Source of the DNA: Darwinimomas sp045600945
GTDB lineage: Bacteria; Bacillota; Clostridia; Lachnospirales; Lachnospiraceae
NCBI GenBank assembly: GCA_045600945.1
Contig: JAZRYX010000027.1
Coordinates: 45,905-109,904, forward strand
DNA: 64,000 bases
Direction: 5' to 3'
The stretch's first letter is position 1, and the number at the start of each line of letters is the position of its first letter. Under the pieces are notes generated by a model. It saw nothing but the letters and a program-made list of their open reading frames with translations, had not been told where the DNA came from and searched no databases. Below are positions 50,071 through 58,211 of this stretch, piece after piece. The translations under genes and the position numbers were made by a program.

Positions 50071-51612
50071 TTACTTCGCCTTCTTCGGCTCCAGACCGTA
50101 GACCTCTCTCATGGAGATGTCTTTAGACGGGTCGGCGCTCTCGATATCGATCTTGTAGGAATCGTAAGCTATACGGTCCATGATCGCATCCTCTATCTTG
50201 TTTTTCCTTCTAGTTTTTATCATTTTTTTCTTGCCGCATTCTGGACATGCAGACGGATTCTTGCGAACAAGACTGTTTGCAATCGGATCCCATTCATGTC
50301 CACACAAACGACATTTGACATGAATCCTCTCACTAGCTTTTTCATACTGACCTAGTATTTCTACCGTTGGGTTGATAGTATTTACCTCTAATACAAATGC
50401 CGTGTGGCTTTTCAAATGTGCTTTCCCATTCTTAACAACCCCACATTTTCTACAACTTGAGTTTCCAGAAAGCAATGTATCTGCTTGTGGAGACCAAATG
50501 TGACCACAATTTTTGCATCGTACGCTAATCCTTGACGAGGAACTTTTATATGTGCCTAATACTTCAACATCAATTCCCTTTTCCGTCAATTTTTCTATGA
50601 ACTTATCAGTATCAGTTTTTACTGAGTTCTTATATGCAGCATATATTACTTCGTTGATATCTATTCTATGAATATCAATTTGCACGCCTTGTTCATTCAA
50701 TATATCAACTAACTTTTTTTCTATTTCATCGCTCTTCTTTTGAACACGAATATCAAAAGGAAATAAAATAACCTCTTTGTCACTGAACAATTCATCTTCA
50801 GGCACTTTGTCATAAATGGTTATGAGACGAATTCCGTTCTCTGAACATATTTTTCTTTTATTTGCATCGCTTTCTAGCTTATCTTTATGCCAATGCCATG
50901 CACCCGGTTCAAAGGCGAGGTTCAGACTTGGAACATATACGTCCAGTTCAAGCCCAATTGCACTTATATCCCTATGAATCACAGAATTTGCGCCCAAAGC
51001 TTTAGAAAGCCATTCAAATATGAATTGCTCCATAAATGAGGTTGAAGAATGTGTACACTTAGGGCATCTGCTTCTATTATCTAATAAATTGTGAGGTGTT
51101 GCACTCCAAATATGACCACACCTAATGCATCTAACTGTAATTTTAGTTCTATTATTCTTATATTCACTTAACACTTCGATATCAGAATTCGAAGCGTACA
51201 ACTGTTGAACAAATTCGTCTTGAGATTTCTTTTTTGTGCCACCACAAGATGGACAACCAATACCATTAAGTAAAGTACTAGGATTGGCTGACCAATAATT
51301 GCCACATACTTTACAATGAACTGCAATTTGGGTAGATGTATTTACATATTCGCCAACCACTTCTACATTCGGATTAACATTCTCGACTTCCTCTCGAAAT
51401 CTGGATGTTGTTTTTCTTTCTTTACCTGAACAGCGAGGGCATCCATGACCACGTAACAAATCTGATGTTCTAGTGTTCCATTTATATCCACAAACATCGC
51501 ATTGTACCAAAAGGTTTGTTCGACTGTTTTGATACTTACCGACTGTAGAAATCGAAGGTGACACTATTTTTAATTTTCGCACAAACTCATCATGAGTCAT
51601 TAGCTTTGGCAT
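50071..51612 (-). CDS. Zinc-ribbon-array protein with central endonuclease-like domain
   Basis: 513 residues from ATG 51612, placed 8 bp after AAGGAGG. Three N-terminal and two C-terminal zinc-ribbon repeats of about 65 residues, each with CxxC, W and a second CxxC (e.g. CDVCGYKWNTRTSDLLRGHGCPRC), flank a central domain at about 195-300. That domain, FIFEWLSKALGAN then GLELDVYVPSLNLAFEPG, has the E...D...FEP pattern of VSR/PD-(D/E)xK nucleases. The layout suggests a DNA-targeting nuclease with repeat-based binding. It is the first gene of the module between the 137-bp repeats. Confidence 0.7.
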   Translation of the reverse strand: MPKLMTHDEFVRKLKIVSPSISTVGKYQNSRTNLLVQCDVCGYKWNTRTSDLLRGHGCPRCSGKERKTTSRFREEVENVNPNVEVVGEYVNTSTQIAVHCKVCGNYWSANPSTLLNGIGCPSCGGTKKKSQDEFVQQLYASNSDIEVLSEYKNNRTKITVRCIRCGHIWSATPHNLLDNRSRCPKCTHSSTSFMEQFIFEWLSKALGANSVIHRDISAIGLELDVYVPSLNLAFEPGAWHWHKDKLESDANKRKICSENGIRLITIYDKVPEDELFSDKEVILFPFDIRVQKKSDEIEKKLVDILNEQGVQIDIHRIDINEVIYAAYKNSVKTDTDKFIEKLTEKGIDVEVLGTYKSSSSRISVRCKNCGHIWSPQADTLLSGNSSCRKCGVVKNGKAHLKSHTAFVLEVNTINPTVEILGQYEKASERIHVKCRLCGHEWDPIANSLVRKNPSACPECGKKKMIKTRRKNKIEDAIMDRIAYDSYKIDIESADPSKDISMREVYGLEPKKAK

Positions 51613-51733
51613 ATATCTCACCTCCTTGTGACTTCTTTTATGTAAAACATACTAACTTGCAATAAGCTAAATTATCTCAAAATTAGTAATGCATATAATA
51701 TAAATATCACTTTCTCGACATCAATACTACCGT

Positions 51734-51870
51734 CTCCACATGTGTTGGGGCAATGAGATTGATGTTTTTGCCCCTTGTCTCAACCATTCTCGTAAACGGA
51801 AACATATCCAAGCAATTTTGCGTTTGCGGGAACAAATCGAGAAAGTTACTCGTTTGTGGGAACATATCAA
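51734..51870. repeat. 137-bp direct repeat, copy B, like an RlmCD gene tail
   Basis: Direct copy of 46198-46334 with about 10-15 mismatches. On the minus strand it ends in THVETVVLMSRK-stop just outside the repeat, whereas copy A ends THVECVCLLTKNN, both plausible RlmCD C-termini. The 30-bp units and the GGGGCAA stem are kept, with some compensating changes. Confidence 0.7.
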
Positions 51871-52032
51871 GCAAATGCCTACTACATTTTAACAAACTTC
51901 CGTTCTGTATACTATATCAAAACATGGCATTAATCTCAAAATATCTGCGCTGTATCAAGGATTGCTGAATCTGCATACAGATTGCCATGATGTAACAGGT
52001 GAATAACAAAGGACAATGTGTCAACACTTGCC

Positions 52033-52071
52033 TTTGATTTTCTTCTTTGATTTTCTTCTTTGATTTTCTTC
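52033..52071. repeat. 13-bp tandem repeat, three copies
   Basis: TTTGATTTTCTTC three times in a row, then a degraded fourth copy. It lies in the otherwise featureless 51871-52154 stretch downstream of the SPFH operon. Confidence 0.8.
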
Positions 52072-52154
52072 CTTGATTTTTCTTTCTGAATCAGTGAGTT
52101 TATTATAATCGCGCAGGTATAATTTGCTCTATTTCATTTAATCCTCAATTGAAT

Positions 52155-52179
52155 AAGCCGAGGAGTATTCCCCCGGCTT
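52155..52179 (-). terminator. Terminator of the SPFH operon
   Basis: AAGCCG (52155-52160) pairs with CGGCTT (52174-52179), extended by GG/CC, 16 bp after the last stop codon. Confidence 0.65.
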
Positions 52180-52194
52180 GTAATATAACATGAT

Positions 52195-53676
52195 TTACCT
52201 ATTCTTGGTAAGTTCAGTATTAATCTCTTTTATACGAGTTTTCAGTTTAGATATCTCTTCTTTGAAAGGTGCAGAAGCTTTATCTTTTGCTTCTTTTGCA
52301 TCCCGAACTTTTTGAGTAAGCTCCTCAATCTGCTTTTGCAGTTCTTTCTTTTCTTTTGCTTTAAATATACCAAGAGAGCCTTTTTCTTTTTCAAGGGAGG
52401 AAATCCTTTCCTGTAAATCGTTTACCACTTTTGCTTCTGGAATATTAATAATATCGTTTTCCTTTGATTCGAGATTAACATTCAAAGATTTAAGTTCGTT
52501 TTCTAAAGCCTTTCTTTCCTCAATATGTTCTGACCAATATTTATCAAATGCCTCCTTTTCTTTTCTTTTTCTATCCGATTCATACTTGCGATTTGCTCTA
52601 TCTCTAACTTTATCAAGTTCCCTACACGCTGTAGATTGTTCGTTTTTAAAGCTGTCTACGAAAGATTTATCTTCAACATAATCTAAATACGGGCCAGCAA
52701 ATCCTTGGATAACTTGTTTTCTATAACTCTTCAAATTTTTTGTTCTGCTTCTAACACTACTTTCATCCCTGCAAATTCTGTTTATTATTTTTATTTGTTC
52801 GCCATCTATTTCATCGGCTTTATTCTCGTCCACAGTGAAAATATTGTGGTACAAATGTAAGAATACATACATTGGGAAAATGCCTCCCACAATATTTGCA
52901 TTTGCAATTTCAAGCCCGATACTTGAAGGCTTATTGTAATCCAAACCAGAATTATTTAACTTGTTTATTTGTTGATCAAATGCTTCTTTACAAGCATCAA
53001 GTATGAGTGTTGCATAATTCTTTTGAAACGATACATTATATTCAATCATATCAATCGGATTTTCATTTTCGCCGGCATTAATTTGTTCTACCCTTGAATT
53101 ATATGCACCCCATAAATTCTTAGATTTTGCTTCTGACAAAACTAAAGTAAGTATACTCACCGAGTCCGAATTTGCTCCGCTTGCGCCAGCCGGATTAGAT
53201 TCAAAAATTTTAAGTTGTTGACGAAGCATTGCTAAAAGCAAATCGTCATAATTTTTTATAGCTTCTTTCGCATTCTCATTTAATTCATTTCGGGAAGAAT
53301 TCTCTATTGCTTTCAAAAAGCAATGTCCTGCCTCTTGTAATCTGGAATTCCTGACAGAACTCTGCCAACCTGCTGCTTTGCCTTTGAATAACCATGCTTT
53401 AGCATTATTAGGTTCTATTTCGATTACTTTGTTGCAATACTGTTCTACTTCCGATAAATTACTTGCATCAAGTGCATTTGAAGCCATCGAAAGATAATTA
53501 TCTACCAGTTCACTGTTGTCAACCTTGACTGTACCTTGTACTTCAACAACTCCGTCAATCATCATTTTCTTTGCTTCTTCAACCGAATATTTGGTTCCGC
53601 AATCTTGACAAACGAACATTCCATCTTGTTTAACAACATTAGTGCTTCCGCACATTTCACAAGTTAATTGTTTCAT
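52195..53676 (-). CDS. YdjG-like zinc-ribbon coiled-coil protein 1
   Basis: 493 residues. A TFIIB-type zinc ribbon (CEMCGSTNVVKQDGMFVCQDCGTKYSVEEAKKMM) is followed by KVDNSELVDNYLSMASNALDASN with TPR-like helices to about 110, a long middle domain and a C-terminal coiled coil from about 370. The ribbon and following helix match the gene upstream (53853-54995) and, as known from B. subtilis, YdjG, a cytosolic partner of the YdjH/YdjI membrane complex that recruits PspA. The coiled coil could be the contact surface. It is the last gene of the operon, 176 bp after its paralogue. Confidence 0.65.
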   Translation of the reverse strand: MKQLTCEMCGSTNVVKQDGMFVCQDCGTKYSVEEAKKMMIDGVVEVQGTVKVDNSELVDNYLSMASNALDASNLSEVEQYCNKVIEIEPNNAKAWLFKGKAAGWQSSVRNSRLQEAGHCFLKAIENSSRNELNENAKEAIKNYDDLLLAMLRQQLKIFESNPAGASGANSDSVSILTLVLSEAKSKNLWGAYNSRVEQINAGENENPIDMIEYNVSFQKNYATLILDACKEAFDQQINKLNNSGLDYNKPSSIGLEIANANIVGGIFPMYVFLHLYHNIFTVDENKADEIDGEQIKIINRICRDESSVRSRTKNLKSYRKQVIQGFAGPYLDYVEDKSFVDSFKNEQSTACRELDKVRDRANRKYESDRKRKEKEAFDKYWSEHIEERKALENELKSLNVNLESKENDIINIPEAKVVNDLQERISSLEKEKGSLGIFKAKEKKELQKQIEELTQKVRDAKEAKDKASAPFKEEISKLKTRIKEINTELTKNR

Positions 53677-53852
53677 TGCGCACCCTCCCTTTTATTTTTC
53701 TCGTGATTATTATGTTTCGTTTCTTTATTATTTACTAATTCCTTATTCCTATCTTTAATGATTTTTTCACGAAAGCCTGTATTTAAAAGCAGGGTATATG
53801 AGCAGTATTGTAAATCTATTAAATCTTGGATAGGGAAAGATAAGGGGCAAAT

Positions 53853-54995
53853 TTATTCAAAATCTTTTAGCGAACGATTTTTCTTAAACTCTGTTTCAAT
53901 TTCCCGAATTCTGGTTTCCGCTTCTCTTATTTCCTTCCTTATTGGAGAATACTTTTCATCCGTTTGCTTATTGTATTCATATAGATCATTATTCTTAGAA
54001 GTACGTTGCTTTGCTAACTCTTCAATTTCTTTCTCTAATGCTTTTTTTTCTTTTATCTTAAATACTCCGAGGCTGTCTCTTTGAGCTTGCAATTCTTTGA
54101 TTTTATTACACAAGTTATCATATTCAGCTTTTAGCGGGCTTTGTTCCTTTATTGCAGCACACTCTTCGAGTTTTTTATTTAATTCATCTCGTTTGTTTTG
54201 GAGATTCTCTTTTTCAGAATTTAAATCATTTTTTAGGGATTCGTTCAAATTCCAATATTCTTCATTAACTGATACTTGAGCTTCTTCCTTGATCTTTGAT
54301 ATCTTGCTCTTATAATTATTAACATAAGAACTCAGCGTTCTTATCCTCTGATTAATTGCATCTATCTGTTTTTCCAATTGTGCGTTATGGTTTCTTTTAA
54401 TCTCATCATCACGTTGATTCTGAACGGCAACTATCTGCGCATTAAATAAAGCATCCACTGCTTTTGCGCTTGCGCCTCTCTCTTCAACCATTTGACTCCT
54501 TAAATCACTTATTTGATCTCTGAAAAAATTCCCGACAAACTTATCAACATTATTCAAATCGTTTATCACTGTTATAGCAAAAAACAATTTCTTCTTAGAA
54601 TCTGTATTATTTTTTATTGCATCTATTGCTCTATCAAGTCCGTTGGTTGTAGATGTTGGAATGGATGTCAAAAACTTCTCATTGCCAAGAACTGCCAACC
54701 CCTGTCTGGCAATCAATAATTCATCTGTAGGTGTTATAGTTAATGCTTGGACAACATTAGAATATGCACTGTCAAATCTTCCGTCAACAAATGCATCATC
54801 AATCAACGACAAATAATTATTATATGATTCACTATTGTCTATCTTAACGGTTCCTTGAACTGAAACCGTACCTTCTATCATCATCTTCTTTGCTTCTTCG
54901 AGAGAATACTTCATCCCGCAACTCTGGCACATAAAAATGCCATCTTGTTTGATAATATCCGTACTTCCACACATTTCACATACAATCTGCTTCAT
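53853..54995 (-). CDS. YdjG-like zinc-ribbon coiled-coil protein 2
   Basis: 380 residues. It has the same N-terminal ribbon as its neighbour (CEMCGSTDIIKQDGIFMCQSCGMKYSLEEAKKMM), then GTVSVQGTVKIDNSESYNNYLSLIDDAF, and a coiled coil from about 200 to the end (SSYVNNYKSKISKIKEE, KEKKALEKEIEELAKQR). The two copies share ribbon and tail but differ in the middle, so they may bind different clients. It lies 16 bp after the YdjH-like gene. The 176-bp gap downstream (53677-53852) holds no gene I can support. Confidence 0.65.
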   Translation of the reverse strand: MKQIVCEMCGSTDIIKQDGIFMCQSCGMKYSLEEAKKMMIEGTVSVQGTVKIDNSESYNNYLSLIDDAFVDGRFDSAYSNVVQALTITPTDELLIARQGLAVLGNEKFLTSIPTSTTNGLDRAIDAIKNNTDSKKKLFFAITVINDLNNVDKFVGNFFRDQISDLRSQMVEERGASAKAVDALFNAQIVAVQNQRDDEIKRNHNAQLEKQIDAINQRIRTLSSYVNNYKSKISKIKEEAQVSVNEEYWNLNESLKNDLNSEKENLQNKRDELNKKLEECAAIKEQSPLKAEYDNLCNKIKELQAQRDSLGVFKIKEKKALEKEIEELAKQRTSKNNDLYEYNKQTDEKYSPIRKEIREAETRIREIETEFKKNRSLKDFE

Positions 54996-55011
54996 AATCG
55001 TCTCCTCCCGT

Positions 55012-55677
55012 TCACTTTAATAATATGACTTTGTTATTTCGTTCAGCCACCAATAATTTAATTTCCCTGATTAAATCTGTTTTGTCTGGTAAACCATTAA
55101 GCTTTGAAATCTTGTTTTCAATTTCTGCTTCCAGTTTGAGTAAAGATTCATCACTCATCGGATCACTGTATCTGATATCCTCAGCAAGTTGAACCAGAGC
55201 ACTTTTTATTTCCGGATTCATCTCTTCAGATGCCAGTATTTCCACGTCGCTCTGCATTTTTTTAACAAAGGATACTTTCGTTTGAGTCCCTGCCTCCGTA
55301 GCGCCAATAATGTTTTTGCTTAAACCTCCTGCTATAAAACAAAGGCACGCTATGCCCAATATCACAATACAGACAACAACCGCAACCCACGAAGGTATTC
55401 CAGACATTCCAACAAGAATAGCGAATGCAATAATTTGAACTACAAGATAAATAAAGCCAGCATGCACTATTGGAATGCCAAGAAATTTGCTCTTTAATGA
55501 TTCGCCGGATTTAAATGCCACCGCCCATAATGCTATCTGAACTACAAATGCTACATCAGTAAAAACATATGCTACCCAGAATGTTGTATTCCTTTCTACC
55601 GGAATCACAAAGGCAATCACATTAAACACTGCTATCACAATTATCAATGCAAGATAACCAATTTTTTTATTCTTCAT
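55012..55677 (-). CDS. YdjH-like membrane protein
   Basis: 221 residues with four membrane helices (about 8-25, 33-53, 68-90, 98-118) and a soluble C-terminal helical region of 100 residues (VEILASEEMNPEIKSALVQLAEDIRYSD). The size, topology and position between an SPFH gene and zinc-ribbon genes match YdjH of the B. subtilis ydjFGHI operon. The start overlaps the SPFH stop by 1 bp. Sequence alone would not identify it; the assignment rests on context. Confidence 0.6.
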   Translation of the reverse strand: MKNKKIGYLALIIVIAVFNVIAFVIPVERNTTFWVAYVFTDVAFVVQIALWAVAFKSGESLKSKFLGIPIVHAGFIYLVVQIIAFAILVGMSGIPSWVAVVVCIVILGIACLCFIAGGLSKNIIGATEAGTQTKVSFVKKMQSDVEILASEEMNPEIKSALVQLAEDIRYSDPMSDESLLKLEAEIENKISKLNGLPDKTDLIREIKLLVAERNNKVILLK

Positions 55678-56852
55678 TACTGCTCACCCCTCTTTGTACC
55701 ACACTTCGGACAGAACTTGCCAGGTTTGACAAATTTAAATCCGCAGTTTTGACAGGTATCCGGTGAGGCTTGCGGAGCGCCACAGTTATCACAGAATGAC
55801 GCACCGGGTGTTAACTCAGCTCCACATTGATCACAAAATGCGTTTCCACCCGCTTGTGGTTGCATATTTATTCCTGCAAAAGCGTTATTAACTGCTCCGC
55901 TGATTGCTCCACCAACAGTTCCGCCAACACCAGCCATCATGCCAAGGCCTATTCCCATGCCAGCAAAATTCCCTGAGGTACCTTCATTCTTGGCTGCCCC
56001 TTCTGCAACATCGAATCCTCTTTCCTGCTGATAGGTGTACCCTTCAGTTGCTCTCTTCTGCGCAAGACCCTGCGCTTCAATTATCATCTGCTGAGCCTTT
56101 GTCTGTTGCTCAATAACACCAACTTTCTGTTGAAGCTGCGCTTCCGCAACATCCGCGTACTGACGGAAATGTAAATCTTTGAATCTTTCATACTGTGCTT
56201 CACCATCAGGCTTAACGACTGTGGTTACAAAGAACTTTTTCAGATTTACACCATACTCAAGAAAATCATTATCGAGTTTTGCTTTTATTGCGGCAGAAAA
56301 CTCCTCAAGTCTCTCATCAATCTCAAATATATTGATAGAACTTGCTTTCATCTCCTGCGCAATATATGTTTTTACTCTTGTCATTAAAAATGCCCTGAAG
56401 TATGTTGCTATTTGATTTCTTTCAAGAATACGTTCGGTGCCCACAAGACGAATTAACAGTTTACGTGAATCTGCTACGCTCAGAGTCATCTCTCCGCTCG
56501 CTCCTATTGAAATAGGAAAACCATATGTCGGTTCAACATACTGAATCTTGCTGTTGGTTCCCCATCCGATAGCCATTTGTTCAGTTTTATTAATGAAATA
56601 TACTTCGCAGTGAAATGGTGTGACTCCACCCGTCGGAATGCTTGTTATTCTACGAATCAAAGGAATGTTTTCGGTTTCAAGCGTATAATGCCCTGGACCG
56701 AAAGAGTCCAAAGCCTGACCGTTCATAAAGAATACGGCTTCCTGCGATTCGTGGACAATTAACTGTGAAGCGGTATTAAAATCTTCACACGGGTGTTTCC
56801 AAATAAATGTGCTGTTATCACCCTCATACTTTATGACATCAAAAATAGCCAT
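55677..56852 (-). CDS. YdjI-like SPFH protein with C-terminal zinc ribbons
   Basis: 391 residues. The SPFH-type fold spans 20-250 (virion core/YdjI group: LIVHESQEAVFFMNGQALDSFGPGHYTLETENIP, AYFRAFLMTRVKTYIAQEM). A helical region with QQQ-rich repeats and a glycine-rich loop follow. Two zinc ribbons end the protein (FCDQCGAELTPGASFCDNCG and CQNCGFKFVKPGKFCPKCG). SPFH proteins assemble on membranes as rings or microdomains. It is the first gene of the operon, 60 bp downstream of the left inverted repeat of switch 2, so its transcription depends on the orientation of that segment. Confidence 0.82.
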   Translation of the reverse strand: MAIFDVIKYEGDNSTFIWKHPCEDFNTASQLIVHESQEAVFFMNGQALDSFGPGHYTLETENIPLIRRITSIPTGGVTPFHCEVYFINKTEQMAIGWGTNSKIQYVEPTYGFPISIGASGEMTLSVADSRKLLIRLVGTERILERNQIATYFRAFLMTRVKTYIAQEMKASSINIFEIDERLEEFSAAIKAKLDNDFLEYGVNLKKFFVTTVVKPDGEAQYERFKDLHFRQYADVAEAQLQQKVGVIEQQTKAQQMIIEAQGLAQKRATEGYTYQQERGFDVAEGAAKNEGTSGNFAGMGIGLGMMAGVGGTVGGAISGAVNNAFAGINMQPQAGGNAFCDQCGAELTPGASFCDNCGAPQASPDTCQNCGFKFVKPGKFCPKCGTKRGEQ

Positions 56853-56911
56853 ATAGACTCCTCCTACTTTATTAATACCAGAAAAAGAAGTCGATGGACC
56901 GAGCGGATGTC

Positions 56912-56929
56912 ACAGAATCAAAATTCCGT
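56912..56929 (+). repeat. Left inverted repeat of invertible segment 2
   Basis: ACAGAATCAAAATTCCGT; its reverse complement is found at 57228-57245 with one mismatch. The other copy is a perfect 7-bp-arm palindrome (ACGGAAT/ATTCCGT) with a 4-bp asymmetric centre CAAA. Confidence 0.75.
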
Positions 56930-56975
56930 GAGCAAATCTACAAGAAACCACTCAGCACAACCTCTATAGTTTTAC

Positions 56976-57005
56976 AGTATATCACAATAAATAACGTATT
57001 TTCAA
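56976..57005 (-). promoter_or_regulatory. Promoter inside invertible segment 2
   Basis: Minus strand: TTGAAA (57000-57005), an 18-bp spacer and TATACT (56976-56981) with extended -10 TGA. It reads through the left repeat into the SPFH gene, so the sequenced state is ON. Confidence 0.75.
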
Positions 57006-57227
57006 CAAAAACGGCTTGCGCCGATTTCATTTTCCCGATTATTTTGCCTCAATCAGTCAGTTTAAAAAAAGACGTCAGTTTATAGCGTACAACAAATAGC
57101 ACTTCCTGTGTGTAAATAAAGGTTTCTACACATAACAAGTGAGTACTCTGTTTGTACATACCAAAAAGCAGGCATGCGTCAATCCGTATGTCTGTCTTTT
57201 TTGCGATAATCATCTTGTTGTCAAAGA

Positions 57228-57245
57228 CGGAATTTTGATTCCGTT
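57228..57245 (-). repeat. Right inverted repeat of invertible segment 2
   Basis: ACGGAATTTTGATTCCGT, 5 bp downstream (in the recombinase reading sense) of the recombinase stop codon. It shares the AC-N3-AT/AT-N3-GT outline of the site at segment 1. Confidence 0.75.
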
Positions 57246-57250
57246 GCATT

Positions 57251-58087
57251 CTATACGACCAGGCCAAGCCTTTCTATAATTTTCCGGTGTTCCTGACCGG
57301 ATGTCATAATATAAATACGGGTGGTATCAATACTGCTGTGTCCAAGGATATCTGCGAGTTTCGCGATATCTTTTTCTATTTTATAAAAGCACCTTGCAAA
57401 GAGTTTCCTTAGATTATGCGGAAACACTTTTGAAGCAGCGACTCCTGCTTTTTCGCAAAGCTTTTTCATAAGTGCCCAGATAACACTCCTGTCTATGGCT
57501 TCGCCTTTACGGTTCCGAAATATGATTCCTGTCTTGATTCCGGCGAATTTGGCATAATCCGCTATGATTTTACGCAGCTTTCCTGAAACAAGAACAACTC
57601 TTGATTTTCCCTTGTTACGTATACGCACTTCTCCGGATGAAACCGCCTCAACAGTAAAATACTGAAGTTCAGATACCCTTATGCCTGTACCGCATATCGT
57701 TTCCATTATGGTTTTCAGCTTTCTGTCACTCCCTGCGGCATCAAGGAGTTTTATATACTCGGATTTCGTCAATTCTTTCTCCTCCGGTAGATAAATCTGT
57801 TTCTGAATTTTAAAATTCTTTACCCTGCATTCATCGTGCGACATAAAATGCAGCAGGCTGTTTATTCCGGCAAGTATTGCATTAATCGACCTTTCCGTAT
57901 AATTTTGTGCGAGCAGTTCTGCCTTATATTCCATCACAAGGCATTTAGTAATTACCCTTCCATTTGCAAATTCACTAAGCCCATTCACTGCACGAATATA
58001 TTTTTCTATCGTAGCAGCACTCTTTTCATCCTCGATCAATCTGGCCTTAAAGGCTGAAATAATGTTATTTGTAATAATAGCGTCCAT
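57251..58087 (-). CDS. Tyrosine recombinase 2, candidate invertase of segment 2
   Basis: 278 residues, homologous end to end to the recombinase at 29490. Core-binding domain 1-105; catalytic residues in CGTGIRVSELQYFTVE (Arg), FPHNLRKLFARCFY (His, Arg), LADILGHSSIDTT (His) and TRIYIMTSG (Tyr). The compact size without an arm-binding domain fits an invertase. Its 3' end touches the right inverted repeat of segment 2, the usual arrangement for invertase-adjacent switches. The ATG has GGAGGC upstream. No excision partner or phage gene is adjacent. Confidence 0.9.
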   Translation of the reverse strand: MDAIITNNIISAFKARLIEDEKSAATIEKYIRAVNGLSEFANGRVITKCLVMEYKAELLAQNYTERSINAILAGINSLLHFMSHDECRVKNFKIQKQIYLPEEKELTKSEYIKLLDAAGSDRKLKTIMETICGTGIRVSELQYFTVEAVSSGEVRIRNKGKSRVVLVSGKLRKIIADYAKFAGIKTGIIFRNRKGEAIDRSVIWALMKKLCEKAGVAASKVFPHNLRKLFARCFYKIEKDIAKLADILGHSSIDTTRIYIMTSGQEHRKIIERLGLVV

Positions 58088-58127
58088 ACTGACTGCCTCC
58101 TTTTTCCTTTAATCTTACCTTGCTCCA

Positions 58128-58158
58128 TACATCACTCTGAAAAGAATACATAGCAAGT
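58128..58158 (+). repeat. 31-bp repeat flanking the serine-recombinase operon, copy 1
   Basis: TACATCACTCTG-N10-ATAGCAAGT, with identical outer bases and identical spacing to 61771-61801, same orientation. The N10 centres differ. It lies just past the recombinase operon. Confidence 0.65.
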
Positions 58159-58161
58159 AAA

Positions 58162-58203
58162 ATAATCCGCAGCCTACCTGTCTCCAGATAAGCTGCGGAT
58201 TAT
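58162..58203 (-). terminator. Terminator of the serine-recombinase operon
   Basis: ATAATCCGCAGC pairs perfectly with GCTGCGGATTAT around an 18-nt loop, followed by TTTT on the minus strand. Confidence 0.85.
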
Positions 58204-58211
58204 ATTTTCTA

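Larger units (their letters stand above)
56912..57245. other. Putative invertible promoter segment 2
   Basis: 298 bp of non-coding DNA between 18-bp inverted repeats, next to a tyrosine recombinase whose stop codon is 5 bp beyond the right repeat. A consensus-like promoter inside faces the SPFH operon at present. Inversion would aim it at the recombinase 3' end and silence the operon. Short frames inside (e.g. 57049-57267) have no coding signs. Confidence 0.75.

Noticed and set aside
57049..57267. 72-codon frame inside invertible segment 2
   Set aside because: It crosses the inverted repeat and the recombinase stop codon, and has no family match or RBS.
44433..58200. Prophage covering the whole 44-58 kb region
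   Set aside because: No structural, packaging or lysis genes are present; only the polymerase at the far end is phage-like. The region looks like stacked defence and recombinase modules.
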